This document shows, piece after piece, positions 37,001 through 52,000 of a stretch of DNA of 64,000 nucleotides (its first letter is position 1; each line of letters begins with the position of its first letter). Source of the DNA: Branchiostoma floridae. Lineage: Eukaryota > Chordata > Leptocardii > Amphioxiformes > Branchiostomatidae. Below the pieces are notes generated by a model, which was not told the origin of the DNA, searched no databases, and worked only from the letters and a program-made list of their open reading frames with translations. Location: contig NC_049980.1 of NCBI RefSeq assembly GCF_000003815.2, forward strand, positions 17,523,154 to 17,587,153, written 5' to 3'. A program made the position numbers and the translations under genes.

Positions 37001-40000
37001 GGACTATTAAGAATTCTTTTGCTGCTTATGTAGACAATATTCCTAAATATCCAAGGTATAATCTCAACTTTCCCAAAAAGACTTTACTTAATGCAATAAC
37101 TTACCATCTGTAAGATCTGTGAGACAGTCATGAGATGTAGCCCACATCTGTCCAACACACTGCTGCACACACTGGGTATAATCTCCAGACATGGCACACT
37201 CAGCCTTGCAGGTTTCCATCCTCTTCAACAGCTCTGCCTCACGGTACAGCAGGCACGACGATAGTTCATCACCTAGAAACAAAATGTAAAAACTTTGCCC
37301 TACCTATTATACACATGTATGTCAGTCAGTCTATACAGACTAGTATGACATAACTAGACATCAAAATTGATTTCAACACCTTTAGGTTGGAGAATTTCAA
37401 AGTATCAGTTTCAAAGCATTTTCTAAACTCATTACATGAGACATTACAAGGACAGAAATGATTATTATTATGATAATTATGGTCACCCATAAATATTGGT
37501 AGAAAGGCAGAGACTAGTAAAGACTCTGAGGTACCATGGTAAGGCTTGAAGGTAACTGGAGGTTTTCTCTATCAATAATGATATCTGTTAAGATACTTAA
37601 ATATAAATTCCAAGGTTTTGTATCATCCCAACATAAGTTAATTTAGTAAACTTTACTACCATGAAAGTATTTACCAAGTCAGCCTCTCTGACGCCATTCT
37701 AAAAGGATGATGATCCAACATATCCCTTTCTTTCATTTTCTTTCCTTCATCAATATGTTTACCTGTTGGATTGAGGGTTTTGTCCTGTGACAAGATGAGT
37801 CTGAAGTTGTAGTTTTGTTCCTGTTCAGTCTTTGCTGTGAAGACACTGGCTATGTCAACAGACACGATGTCCACTGACAGACTGAGGGTGAGTGGAGACC
37901 CTGCCTGCACCACACTACTGTCTGACACAGAGAAAGCCTGCACACTCAGGTCCAGGTGGGCTAAGGAAACATACAAACATAGTACCTTTGTAACATTTTG
38001 AAAAAAAAAACACAGTTTAAGAACCATTAGCACCAGGAAACACAGTCAGCACCAGGGATGAGAAACACATGCAGTCAGTACCAGGGATAGGGTAAAACGT
38101 TTAGCACCAGAGAAAGGGAAACACTGTCAGTACCAGGGACAGTGAACACTGTCAGCACCACGGGCAGGAAACATCAAAGATGGGAAACACAGTTAGCAAC
38201 CAGGACAGTGAAATACTGTCAACACTAGAGACAAGGAAAACAATCTGCAATAGGTGATAAAGAAACAGTCAGCACCAGGAAAAGGGAAATACAAATTGTA
38301 AAGTCAGCACAAAGGACACTGAAACACTATCAGCACCAGGGACAGAGAAGCACCATAAGCACAAGGGACATGGAAATACAGTCAGTACCAAGGACAGGGA
38401 AACACTGTCAGCACCAGGGACAAGGAAGTAATGTCAGCACCAGGGACAAGGAAATTCTGTCAGCACCAGTGACAGGGAATCACAGTCAGCACCAGGGACA
38501 GGGAAACACAGTCAGCACAAGGGACAGAGAAACACTGTCAGTACCAGGGACAGGAAACACAATCAGCACCAGGGACAGGAAACACAGTCAGTACCAGGGA
38601 CAGGGAAACACGATCAGCACCAGGGACAAGGAAACCATGTTAGCACCAGAGATAGAGAAACACAGTCAGCACCAGGGACAGGAAAACACTGTCAGGTACC
38701 AGGGACAGGGAAATGCTGCCAGTACCAAGGACAGGGAAACACAGTCAGCACCAGGGACAGCAACATGCGTAGGGAAACACTGTAAGAGAGAAATAAAAGC
38801 ATCTGGTGACATGATTAGTATAGTCATGCATGGCACCACAACAGGCTGATCTTAGCTAATACAGTTCAGTGTCACATACTTGTGCAATTAACAAGAGTTA
38901 TGGGTGTGCTTTCAAAGTTGTTTCCCTCAAAAGTTTCATCCAATTGTCCCTTCTGTCTGCCTGTAGGGTCAATGTCCCTGCTGTCAACCTACAAAGGGAA
39001 ATTGAAGGGCTTCATTTTTATGCATCAAATCTTATATGATATAACAATTGCATTACAGTAACATAAAAAAATTGAAACAAGTGCTACACAATAAAGATTG
39101 TTTTTGTCTTTGTTCTTTACGACAACACTTTCAACTTCAAAACATCTGAAATTCATCAACCAAAGAAAAAGTAATCAACTGATTAGAGCTCTGAACAGAA
39201 ACATAAATTACCTTAACAATTAGATACATGTCCCTTCCACAGAATGTTGCATAGTTTTCTTGGCTAAAGTGCAGGGTTCCACCAAGATCTAGAGTCAAGC
39301 CATCACTCAGTGCACCCTGAAGATAGGGCATTACGGATGACTTGTCATGATGGATCATAGTGTCATCCATGTCCAGATTTCTGTCTTCTGCAATAAACCA
39401 AATCAGTATAGTCCATTGAGTATATGTGTGAATCAAATTGATAATCATGCAACAATGTATCATTGTTCGGTTCTTTAACTGTAACCCATTTCAAATGATG
39501 TGCTAATACAGTCATTGGAAATATCTGGTTTTCAGATGTAAATATCAAGATGTGTGTCAAATTCAACCTGTTTATACATAATTAGGCTGTACAATAAAAT
39601 ATGTGTATAAAAGAAGGGTCATAAAATTCATGGTAATATTTACATTTATGAGAAAAATTTCAAACCTCAATAATAATCGTTCTTACTATGATCAGTGCCT
39701 CAAACTTTTATCATGATCATGGATGTGTGTACTAACACTTTGACTTTAGAAGACAAATGTCAGTCTGTCATTATATCTACTACAATGGGCAGATTAATTT
39801 TGGGTAAAGTATGATGCAACAGTGCCAATTGAGCATTCNNNNNNNNNNNNNNNNNNNNNNNNNNNNNNNNNNNNNNNNNNNNNNNNNNNNNNNNNNNNNN
39901 NNNNNNNNNNNNNNNNNNNNNNNNNNNNNNNNNNNNNNGTCAAAGTCAAAGTTACGCTCATCTCCTGACACACTGGTGACTCTGTGGTTCTGCTCTGTGA

Positions 40001-43000
40001 TGAGGACCTGCAGTATCATGGCAAAGCCTGATGGGGACTCAAAACTGTACTCTGCAGAGGTCAGACCAAAGCTTGTGATGCTCAGGTCAATAGTTTCTGT
40101 AAGGAACAAAAAATGAAAAACAGTTATCTCCAAAAGCCTCTAAGAATTTAATACATTTGAAAATCCTACAACTCTCACATCGTGTAACGATAGAATAACT
40201 ACAGCTACAATGTACATGAATGTGCTTAGTCTAAACCACCCTTCATTTGTTGCACTTGAAAAAAAGGATATGAAGGCATTATCAATCATACACTTGACTA
40301 TTCACTTGGATGCATGGAGATACAAAGACTAATGTTATATGAACTTCCTAGTCCTTTTTTAATACAGACTGCATCATTTATTAATAAATAACTTTGAAGA
40401 TAATGGATTGCAGATACAGTCAAACCTAGCCAGACAACCGCCTGGCAACCAACTAGAATCACAAGGCACATTAAAGGAGTCCCATGTAATTCTACACATT
40501 TATTTAGTTAACCCCATCCTACCCTGAGCAACCACCTGTCCTCAAGAACCATTTTCCTCCATTCAATGAGCGGTTGCTAAATCAAGGTTTGATCGTATTT
40601 CAAGACAAAAGACCATGGAAAGACAATTACCATCGCTGACACAAATAAACTCTGCTGTGACCCACTGCACATTGTTTTCTGGTACAGCTGCAACATCAAG
40701 GTCAGTGACCTCTGCACTGGTCCCCTTGGACAGCCTCACTCCCAAGTGATTCAGCTGCTTGCAGGTGCCGTCATCTGTATCAAGTTTCAGACCACCCTCC
40801 ATGGTGATGGTAACTGACCTGAGCTCTACATGTTCAAGACATGACAAACATATTGTAATTGATACAATATGATTACTTTACCATGATCCTAAGAAAGTTT
40901 GCACTTTTCTATTCTAAATGTTATGGGGAGTAACAAAGATATTCAACTTACAACCATATTGAAACTTTGCATATTCCAATGCTGTGTAAATCAAGTCCAT
41001 TGTAATAAAATTCATTGTGCTTTCAATGGCAAGAGACAAGCACTGACTCACCTGAAAAATCTGCCATCTGAGCATCCTCTGGGTCTGAAGTCATTGACCC
41101 ATCCCAGGCAAGTGCAACACTATATGTTTCCTGGAGGAAAGGAAGAAACAAAATTAATGAACTGTGGAGCAAGATATGTTGGCAATATCCACAGATATTG
41201 AAGTAATTGAAGAAGAAGCAATGTTTTAAATCTTCCTGCACCTACCATTTCATCTGAAGCTGCCAACACAGTCAACTGGAAGTGGTGAGAACTCTCTGAT
41301 GCCATAGGGCAGCTGTCGATGTGACACGTCACTGTCACTTGTACTTTCACAGGTGTGAATACTCCGTTCCACATGTACTGCTGAGATGGGTAGAACTTCA
41401 GAAGAGAGACACTGAACACATCTACAGGATATAGGGGAAGTTGGTGTTAGTGACTGAGGTAATCTAGAACACAGGATCATTTAGTGCATGCTGAGATTAT
41501 CATTGCTCCAAGAAAAAGACATTTGGGTTAAGTTAGCAAATCAAACGGTAGTCACCTTCTGCACACACAAGTTCCACTGGCTCATTAGTCACTGCAATGT
41601 TGTTATTCTCATCCAGTTCATGAGCTGTGTTGTTGGAGTCCAGTTGTGCTATGATGTAAACCCAACCACAGTACCGACGGTCTACATCATCTGGAACATG
41701 CAATCCTGGGGAAAAATTGAAATCAAGCTGTCATCATCTCATCGTCTTTCAAATGCTAATTAATGAAACTAACATCATAATCATTCAAGTGACCATAAAG
41801 CAATACAAACTTGTGTGTGATTTCTAACTGATTTCTGATTAGATTTAGAATTATCAAATCAATAGAATATGACCAGCCTGGATATCTGGATTAAAAAATG
41901 GACTAGAGAAAGCTTTATATGGATACGTATGAGCATGTTTGCACCATTGATGCAGTCAGACCATGTGATGTCACAGGGAATCACACTTACCTGAACCTGT
42001 CCTTGTTCTTCCACTCAAGTCAAGACCGTTCTCTGTTTCAGTGAGCGCTGATGGGAAGGGTCGACCATGAGGAACAGGGTACTTCAGGTCAAAATCCTCC
42101 AGGGGATCCAGCTCATCATCAAGGGACAGCCACAGTTTGTAGTTAAATGGCTCTGAGGAAAGGCAGTGTAATGTTTCACAAAATCTATCTCTGATAATCA
42201 GCTGTTGTACTCCCCTACTGATGATAACCTCACAGATTCATTCAGTTGGTGTCAACAACTAAAAAGGCATTAAGTATTGAATGACATGTGCAACATAAAA
42301 TAATTGTTACCCTTAGGACTACATCAATTTGATAAGATGGATAGAAGATTCTGAAGTAGAATAGGATTTTACTACATAGGGTGAAAATTGCAACTTTGAT
42401 GACTTACTGACAGCAGCCCCTTGGTTCACCAGAACTTTCCCAGTCAGGGTGAAGTCAACAGCCACATTGGGAGTCAATGGTCCTGTCATGGAGATCTCTT
42501 CTACCTGGATATCAGCTGAGGCTATAGAGAGGGAAAGAAAAGTCCCTTATTGTTCTATTTTGATTGATTCAGGTTGATTCCACCACAATGTATTAAGGTT
42601 GGTGTATTCTCTTTGTGGTTTTTCTAAATTAAATGCAAATCAAAGATGACAACAGAATAGCACTAAAAGAAACAGAAATAATGGCAGAAGATTGTGAAGC
42701 CTTGCCAAAATGAGAGGAGAAGGGACCAGAGTCAGAGAACTTTACATAAAATCTGCTTGAATGATTGTGTTTTCAGTAAAAATATTAATTTGTATGAAGA
42801 TTCTGAGGTATCAGAATGGGTTGGGACTTCTGCTTCTCACTGTGTTTGCATGTTAACCACACATTGCTCCTCTCCTTAACCCAAAATACAATGACTTAAA
42901 ATATACATGCCACTACTTTTTGTTTTTGTACTGTAACCCCCTTGCAAACATCCCATGTCCATGGTGCTGAAATGACTGTTACATTGCCTAACTGGACTAT

Positions 43001-46000
43001 CATCATCCTCAGGAACTTTTGATACCAAGAGAAGTGATATTTTAACGTGTTATGACCATGAACTTACCAATCGAGCAACTTGGACGAAGCTGCAGTGCTG
43101 CATGATTGTTGACTAAAATGCTGTCACTTTCAGACATCACAAGGACAATAAGAAACCTGCCAACAAAAAAAAGGTCATAATTTGCTGTGGAATGACACAA
43201 TTATGAACAATTCACATATTCTGAACAAGCTAGTTGTTCATATCAGATCCACTTATTTCTTGACTATGAATGCCTAGTACATAAAAGTTAAGGTGAGAAT
43301 TCTTTTCAGTAAAGCTTTAATCTAAAAAAAAAAACTAAAAAATCTCAAGTATTGTGTGGTTTGTGATTTACATAAATTATACAGGATAGTCAAAGCACAC
43401 ACCTGGCAGCTTCACAGGTGGAATCAGGGATTGTGATCTCAGCTGACAGGCCATGGAACGCAAAAGACTCCCCCTGTTGATGAGTTGCATACTGCAGCAG
43501 CCTTTCAGCTCCACTGTGTAGTGAAGTTTCAAAAATCAAGAAAGCATTAATTTATATGATCATTGAACTGCATCCTAGGCAAGAATATCACTCATTTCCC
43601 CATTCTATATAATATAATAAACACACCATATCAAAATTTTGCAGCATATGACACATACAATACAAAACAAGGAAACCCAAATTTTAAAGGGCCTGTAAGT
43701 CATTCCTCCACAACAATCTAAAATTGAGAAACATACAGGGTCCCAAAAATCACACAACAAAACTTACACAAAGCAATGTTTTTACCTGTACTGGATGCTA
43801 GTGTCAAGAATATAATCATGGTCATCCAACATCTCATCACTAGACAGAGCTAACCCTATGTCAAAGTTGGTTTGTTCTGCGGAAGCTGGGATGTCATTCA
43901 TGCCAACATTTGTCACAGTCAGGTCAAACGTAACTTTTGCGGGAGCTTCTTTCCAAATGTAGAAGGTAGATTGCCGGAAGTTCCCTGCATCAATACTGTA
44001 CACATCTGCAGGGCAAAGATAAGCACAAAATGATAACTAACATCAACAGGTTTCTCAGAAAAAGTTGAGAGAAAATTAATTTTACACAATTTATGTCTTA
44101 ATGCAATCAATACACAGTACGATACTATGATTCTGATTAATTTTAATGCTGACCATTTGGACAGATGACATCTATGGGATGAACACGGATGTTGTTACTC
44201 CATAGCTTCTCCTCTCCCGGCTTTGTGTCTCCAGCAATGACACCAACATACCATCGACCACACCGAATGGAAGGTAGAATAAAGCCTGAGGTAGACAAAA
44301 AGAAATAAATGCTATAATTATTGTTCCTGTTGTTATTTGTGCACAGCACACACATCTGCAGCTGCCTTTTGCTTCATTTCTGTCACTGTAGATGAGTTAA
44401 GACACCAGTTTTAGGTGACACTTGCACACAATTTCTGCAGCATCTAGCTATAGCCTTCCAGCTTAGAAATAAAGTATGATACAATCTGTATCATTTTCTG
44501 TATCTGTATGGTCAGTATAACGGCCCTTATGCATAACATGTCTGGCTTTGCTTGCAGGCAGACAGCAGGCTGGTGATATTACTCTGCTTCTGAATAACCA
44601 GGTCTGTAACATAACCTTTGCATGCCTGACTGCAAGATTTAGTGCTGTTTAAAACTAAGCTCCCACAGCAGTACTTGACAGCAACAAGTTCCATACTACA
44701 GTTCCAGAAAATTACAAAATTCTGAAAATATCAATCCTACGTTGATTTAAGTTTGGGATTTGAGGGCATGCCACTCTTTTTATTTTTATTTTTTTAAGAT
44801 GCAACAGTAGCATAGTATCAGTCGTTCAAGTAATAATCTGACCTTTTCCAAGGTCAGACATGTCCACAACTGTGTCTGGCATGATCTCCTCTTGTATGAT
44901 GTTCAACTGCATTGGCGTTCTCATGTATTCAAGCAGCATATCTCTCTCATGGTCGATCACCTGAAAAAATAAACAGGATGATGATAGATGATTGAAGAAG
45001 TAACATACTGTTAATACATATTTATTTCTCATTTGCTCAAGACCCGATAAGTTAGTAACACATGTACTATGTAATATGTATGATGTAAGTACTACTTACT
45101 GGGTTTTCAGACAGGTAGATATCCCAGTCCAACATATGTGCTGGAATGCCTACTGGTCCAGCATTCTTCACCTGATGTAATGAAAAGAAGATTATCACAA
45201 TCATGACAACAGCAACGTATTGTAATTGTTCAACAGCACACCTTTAACTAGACACATTAAGTCTCTGAGGCATATTTAAGGAGAAAACTACATGTATTTG
45301 GAAAGACTGTTTGTGTGTAACGGTAAGAAGACTATTTTCATTTTCATATTTTTAAGCTGTTATGGATAGGGAACAAGTATGGAAAGGGAAAACATTCTGT
45401 ATTTCTAAAAATGTTGCCTTTCTAGCTCAGATAAGACCATGATTACCTGCAAAGTGTATGGGATGAAGGACGTCCCATCCTTGGTGAAGTCGATACTGCT
45501 CTCAAAGCTGAAGTCTGTCACAATGATATCTGGATCCTCAGAGTCTATGAAAGATTGGTTAATATAAACACATGATATAATGAGATACATTATCATGATG
45601 ATTCTGAAACATTGTCCTTAAGCTTACATAATTATGTACTTTTAGCAGCTACACTGATTTCAAGACAACATAGTTCTACAACTGTGCCTAGGATATATCT
45701 TCTGTATCGAGACAATACAATTATCATGAGTCAACATTTGTACTACTAATCCTGTAAAGTTAGATCATAGCTTTTCAAGAGCATGATAAAAGAGAGGCTT
45801 GAAATATCAGTCAATGCTAGAAAATCAACACTAGAGGGTGTGACAGTACTCGTTACCTGGCTGACAGTTTACCAGCATCAGTAACCAGTCATTGCTAGAC
45901 AGGCTATCTGGGCCTAGAGATCCATGAGGCTGGACTGTAACACGGAGCTGGTGATTTGAACAGTCCACTACAGTCAGTTCTGTAGAGATGATCATGTCAA

Positions 46001-49000
46001 TAGTGGAGCCAAGTCCAAGGAATCCTCCTTCTGCAATGAGAAAGACAGAAAAAATATGATTCTTAAGATAATATAATTACACATTTCTGCAACAAACAAA
46101 AAGATTCTGTAATGCTAATCTGACTCTTTTGCCAAATCTATTTATTCACAACTTTCTACATTTGTGAACAAAACAAACTTGTTGAAGGATCCTGACAGTT
46201 TTATCTTGAACTGTTGTACATCTAATACTACACGTATAATAATTGTTTGTGTTACTGTCAAGGATTGAGCATATCCTGTTCTGCTTTAAATTTATCAAAT
46301 TTCAATTTTAGCAACATTACTGTGACATTGTGTATGGAAGTCACTACTTAATGATATATATATATATACGCTGTCATACTACTATCATCAACTTAGCACA
46401 CTTCAAAAACAAGTATCTACAAAATACTTACTCTACTATGAGGTAAAAAACAACAAAATATGAAATATATAAAGAATTTCTGTAAGCATCAGGCCAATAA
46501 ATGTTATCAATCTTGAAGTGAGTGAAATACTTAGAACATTACCCAGAGCACCAGCAGGATGGACCAGACCATCTGTCCAGCTTGCATCTATTGTGGCCAG
46601 ATTGGACACAGTGGATAAGCTCTCATCTACAAGGTCAACCTGTAAGTATCACATTCAACAATATAGTCAGTATTGTATATTGAATTTCCTTTTCCCTTTA
46701 CCTGCTATTTTGATGTACCTGAAGAACATTTTGTATAACTTTTTGTGTAATACTATACAAAATCTGTAGCTAATTTGATATCTAAAGAATTTCTGGAAAA
46801 TGAAAGACTAAATGCAAACTTAACAGCAAAGGTTTCTAACTCACAATGCACAGTCTAAGTTAAAGGCCAACTGTTTGACAATTTTATAAATACACATTAG
46901 TATGTTCATTTTCAACAACTAAAGACACACTGCTTTTTGCTGACTTATCTGACCTGTAAGTTGAAGTTTTCCCCCAAAGGTACAGGTGGGATGTTGCAGT
47001 CCTCCATACCACAGGCCACCTGTACAGCAAAGTGCACCGGAGATGCCACATCCTCCACCAGCAGGATTGATTCAGTGTCAGGCAGGGGGGTCAAGGAAAC
47101 AAGGCTAAGCACATCTGGAGAGATAACAGTTTTCATCAAGACTTGTAAGAAACAAAAATATATCAAGTTAGGGGCTATACCAAAGAAATAAAAATGCTGC
47201 AACATCATCATAAATACTGTCATAATATCTGAGAACAATTGAATCTATTTTTCATATGAACTACTGGACCAGGTGTACACAAATCTTAGAACATACAATG
47301 TAGTGTGGAAATAAGGTTTCCTCCCTGGCTAATTGAAATGATTTTTGATTACTACAATAGGCAAAAACAGCCGCCATGAGTTATATCATGATAATTATTG
47401 ACCATTAGTAGATATCAAAATATGCAAATGTATGTTTTCTTTATGCACATATTATCCATATGATAAAAAAGATTTTCAAAAATTTTTCATAGATCTACCC
47501 AGCGATCAATCTTAATCTATTATTTAGAAAACAAATATGTACAGAAAGTCAAAATGCCAATTAAGCCAACCTTAATGCGACAGATGGTTTTGGCTAGCAA
47601 TAACTGTTACATCATCTTGTCCACCCCATTTACCAGACATATATATCCTGATTATGATAATAAGATCCAATATGCCAAGTTGCTGTCAATAATATGTCAA
47701 GTTGCTTTTCGTTGAAAATTTTGCTTGTAACTGTAAGCAGCTTGAAGCACACAAACTGTGAAACACTGCTTATGCCTGTGAAAACCTGTAAGGTCATGTT
47801 GGTGTGTTGATATGCATCTTTTTGACAGTTATCTCACCTCCAGAGCAGACAACAGTAACTTGTTGCTGTGCAAAGTTGTTCAATTCCAAGGGCTCCTCAA
47901 TGACATCTTCAGAATCAAGCCTAAGTATGGCCCAGGCAGGGCGACAGTACTTCTGGTCTTGCACATTAAGGGTCATCGTCCTTGTCAGGTCAATGTCCAT
48001 GCCTGCAAAACAAACAGACACACAAAGAAAATTATTGATATGAGAAATCTGACTTTGAAAAAATAATTATAGTCATGTCACTTAATGGTATGCAGCTTCA
48101 GACCTAATAATATTATGTAATATAATGCAAGAAGCCTTAGCTGTAAATTCCTAAGCCAAAACAGTGTTCCCTATGACTTTAAAAGGAATTAAAAAAACAA
48201 TCAACTACCTACCATAAGAAACATGGGAAAGGTAGCACGTTGTACCTGCCTAATAGTATATTAAATTGTGAACATACCATGTGTGATAGCCACTGTGTTG
48301 TTGAAGGAGTCGATGGCCAGATCCTCTTCATCCCAGATTCGATCCATGGACAGGTACAAGGTGTACAGGAACCCACCTTGGTCAATGGTAGGGGCAGATG
48401 GAGCCTTACTGACAGAAGCAGTGATCCTCACCAGGATTTGACCATTTGGCTGAATGACCTCTGGGACCTGAAACCTTTTTACTGCCAGATCACGATAATC
48501 TAGATGGAAAGAGATGGAATCATAATGTTCATCATCAATATAAAAGAGAATCATTCCAGCACAAAATTAATGATTTAGTACTAGATGTACTATATATGCA
48601 CTTTTTTATTTTCTGCAATTTGTTCTGCTTAAGTCTACCTCTCAGGTCTGCAATAAAAAGACCACAATTATTGCATTTGTCATCAGACCATGTTGCAGCA
48701 TAGCCCTCATTACAAAACTTGCATTATTACACATTCTGTGTCTGTGAAGCAAATCTACCATTTACATGTACCTTCTTCCACACACAAAGCTGGTGGAAAC
48801 ACCACGGGCACAACATTGTTGTCTGTGACGGTTTCCTCCTCTGACACCATTGGTCCTTTCTGTACTCGCAACAGGAAATGTGCAGTGATGGAACAGACCA
48901 CCTGAGAGAAAAGCAGTTTGACAGAGTCGTAAGAATTAAACATATGATTTATCATTCTATATACTACTGTACTTGACGTATTAAACACAAATGCACACTC

Positions 49001-52000
49001 TGTCTTAGAAGCCTTCCTACAGCTTTACCTAACCTAGGCTGTATCAAATGGAATTCCATGAAAATGATAATGACAAGAAGTACAGAATCAGATTAGAAAA
49101 AGTTTTCTTTTCCTTACCTTGTCAAACATGTCTCCTCTGAGAGAGCCCTTCACACCCTTTAAATGGATGGTTTGTCCTGCTTTAATGGGCTTGTAATATT
49201 CTATTGGTACAGTCCACCCATTCAGTGGAGTGAGATTTGTGTCCTCCCCATCCCTGTACAATCTGTCATTGCTTGCATAGAGCTTGATGAAGAAGTTCTC
49301 TGCATTTGGTGAAGCTGAAAAAATCCACAATGTTGTAAAACCTTAAGAACCAAAACTGTGCCTCCACATGGCTAACAGTTTGCACATAATAATTTTACCC
49401 TCCAATTCACAAAGAAATAAGCTTAAGGAACAGATGCATTGCTAGAAGTGACAAATTATCAATTCATATTTCCATATATTTTCTCTGTGGTGATCTATAG
49501 CTCCCTGTATTGCTCCTGGCTAGACGATGACAAATATAATGTAAACATACCCTTGTCATGCCTATTTCACAGTTTTTATAAACAACAAGACACCAAAAAA
49601 CGGGATAAAAAGACATGTGTCTCACCTACTCCCAGGTCCCTGGCACCACGGTACTGTAGTTTTACATCCAGTGTGACCTCCAGGCTGGAGTCAGCCCAGA
49701 TGTACCTCTGTACCGGGGGGTTCAGGTGAAGCGTTGCACCCAACACGTGGTACAAGTCTGAAAAAAAAAATACTCCATTTGACAACAAAGTACAGTTGAA
49801 ATAGCCAGCAGATACTTCCATATTGTACAGGAAAAAAATGTTGATTTTGCCCATCTGTGACCAAGACCAATACCTATAAAAGTGCAAAAAGCTGAAAGTG
49901 ATTGCTTGCAATTATGGGACAATAATTTAGAATACCTTTCTGACAGAAAAAAAGAATGGGAACCATCAGCTGGTTGTTGTTCTCATACTTCTCACCCAGA
50001 ATGCCATCTGTGAAACACAACAAGAAGAATGACATCAACGCAAAGAAAAATACATGCTGCATGTAATCAACTAATTCTAATCTAAACCATTTCAGGTTTT
50101 CAGCACATTGAATAAATATTCTACATTTGTCTTCAGCAGCCAGATGTACTGCTTGTATAAAACGCACATGAAACCACTGTGTCTTTATCATTGACACATG
50201 AAGTTAAACTTTTAATGTAGATGCTGATTACATACTATAATCTTTAATAAGTGTACATTCCTCATACATTACAGATTGTGACCACTTTTATCTGCAGCAT
50301 AAAAGCTTAAGACTTCAAGACAGCAATTTTTGATTGCTGCATGTGAAGTTAAAGGAAGTCAGTCTGTTCAATGCATGTATAATTGCTGAATTAGAGTTTA
50401 ATTCTTACAGTTTTGGAAGAAAAAAAACACTTCACCTGCATCAACAATCACACTCAGGTAAGTGTGCCCACAGTACTTTGTCTCAGTTCCCTGTGTAGGG
50501 ATGGTCAGCTGATGTCCACTCAGGTCCAGGGTGAAGGACTGGGCAGGGTCATCGGGTGGGTCAGTGGCTGGACCCCGTACCTGGTCCAGCTCAGACATTG
50601 CAGCATCTTCAAATACGTAGGCAAACTAAAGAGAAACAATGAGGACAAGAAATATGTCTCAGTAACAACAGATTAAGCCCAAGGAGAATAGGTCTCAGCT
50701 ACAAGTAAGTCATGTCTAAGTATGAAATAATAACATGTACCATATTACACTGTGGAAGAAGCATGCCATTTCAGCACCATGGACAGAGACTATGTCTCCT
50801 GCTTCAATGAATATAAATGTTGTTATTAAATCTTACCAACTAAAAATAAGATTTACTTAGCCTGCTATAAAATGTCTGAATCTTTGCTGTTCCCTCAAAT
50901 CATAAAATCAGTCTTTTACAAGGTTTAGCAAAGATTGCACTTGAAGAACTGACAGCACCTACTTCAAAGTCTGTATCATCAATAGTGTCATCCTCAGACA
51001 GAGAGAACTTGATGGAGAAGGGGTGAGCACTGTAGTTGTATACTGTGGTTCCTGCAATCTCCACATCAAGGAGGAACACAAAGCTGCGTGGGGTGCCCTC
51101 ATACAGGATGCTTTCCCCATAGATGTTACTCAGGTGTAGCAGCCTCGGAACAAGGTCAATGGTGTCTGAAGGTAATAGAAACATAGAAAATTTTAAAATT
51201 TTTCATATATTTGTTTTATACATTCAAATACATTTTTGCTAATACAAAGCATAGTCTTAACTTGTTTCTAATTGATGCCAACCCCTTGCAATAGATTTTT
51301 TACCACTACAAAATAGCTAAATTATGTCATTCTTTCTTTCTCAGATCTCACTGGATTAGTTGATGACTTACCTCCATTGCAGTCCAGTACGTCTGACCAC
51401 AACATACAGTCACCATCATTGCTACTGTCCTGGTCACGAATCGGTATCAGTAAGTTCTCTCCCTCCGAAAAGCTGTACATAGAAAGGTGCTTTCAGTGTC
51501 TCACTATTTCTTCTTCTTCAACAACAATTATTTGTAACATTTGCCCTATGCTCTTGTAATTGTTATCTTGTTACCTTTGCCAAGAAGGTTATGTTTTGGG
51601 TAGCGTTTGTATGTTTGTCAATGCTTTCCAAACAACATGAGATTTAATCTAAAAGTCTGTAAGAATATAGCAACCCAGGTACAAGGTACCAATCTACACA
51701 CCTGACACAGATGTACTGGGACTGCTCACAGATTGCTCTTGGAACGTTGACTGTTGCCATGGCTGACACAATAGTGACGGTTTGCCCCTCCACAATGTTG
51801 CCTGCTAGTGTTCTTTCATTTTCGACACCATATGTCATGGTAGCATTTAAATTTGTGTCATTAATATTGTCAAAACTGTCATCTTCAGAGACCCATAATT
51901 CTAGCCCCAGGTTAAGGCCACCATCACCTCGGGCCAGTAATGGCCGGCCATTGTTAATGATGGACAAACCAAAGGTCACAACTGTGTCAGTATCTCTCCA

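Noticed and set aside
38030-38775. CRISPR-like array
   Set aside because: Repeats are directly tandem and degenerate with no unique spacers, in a eukaryotic intron.
38370-38849. 159-codon plus-strand frame rich in STRDKE/QGQGN
   Set aside because: Produced by the minisatellite period; not a gene.
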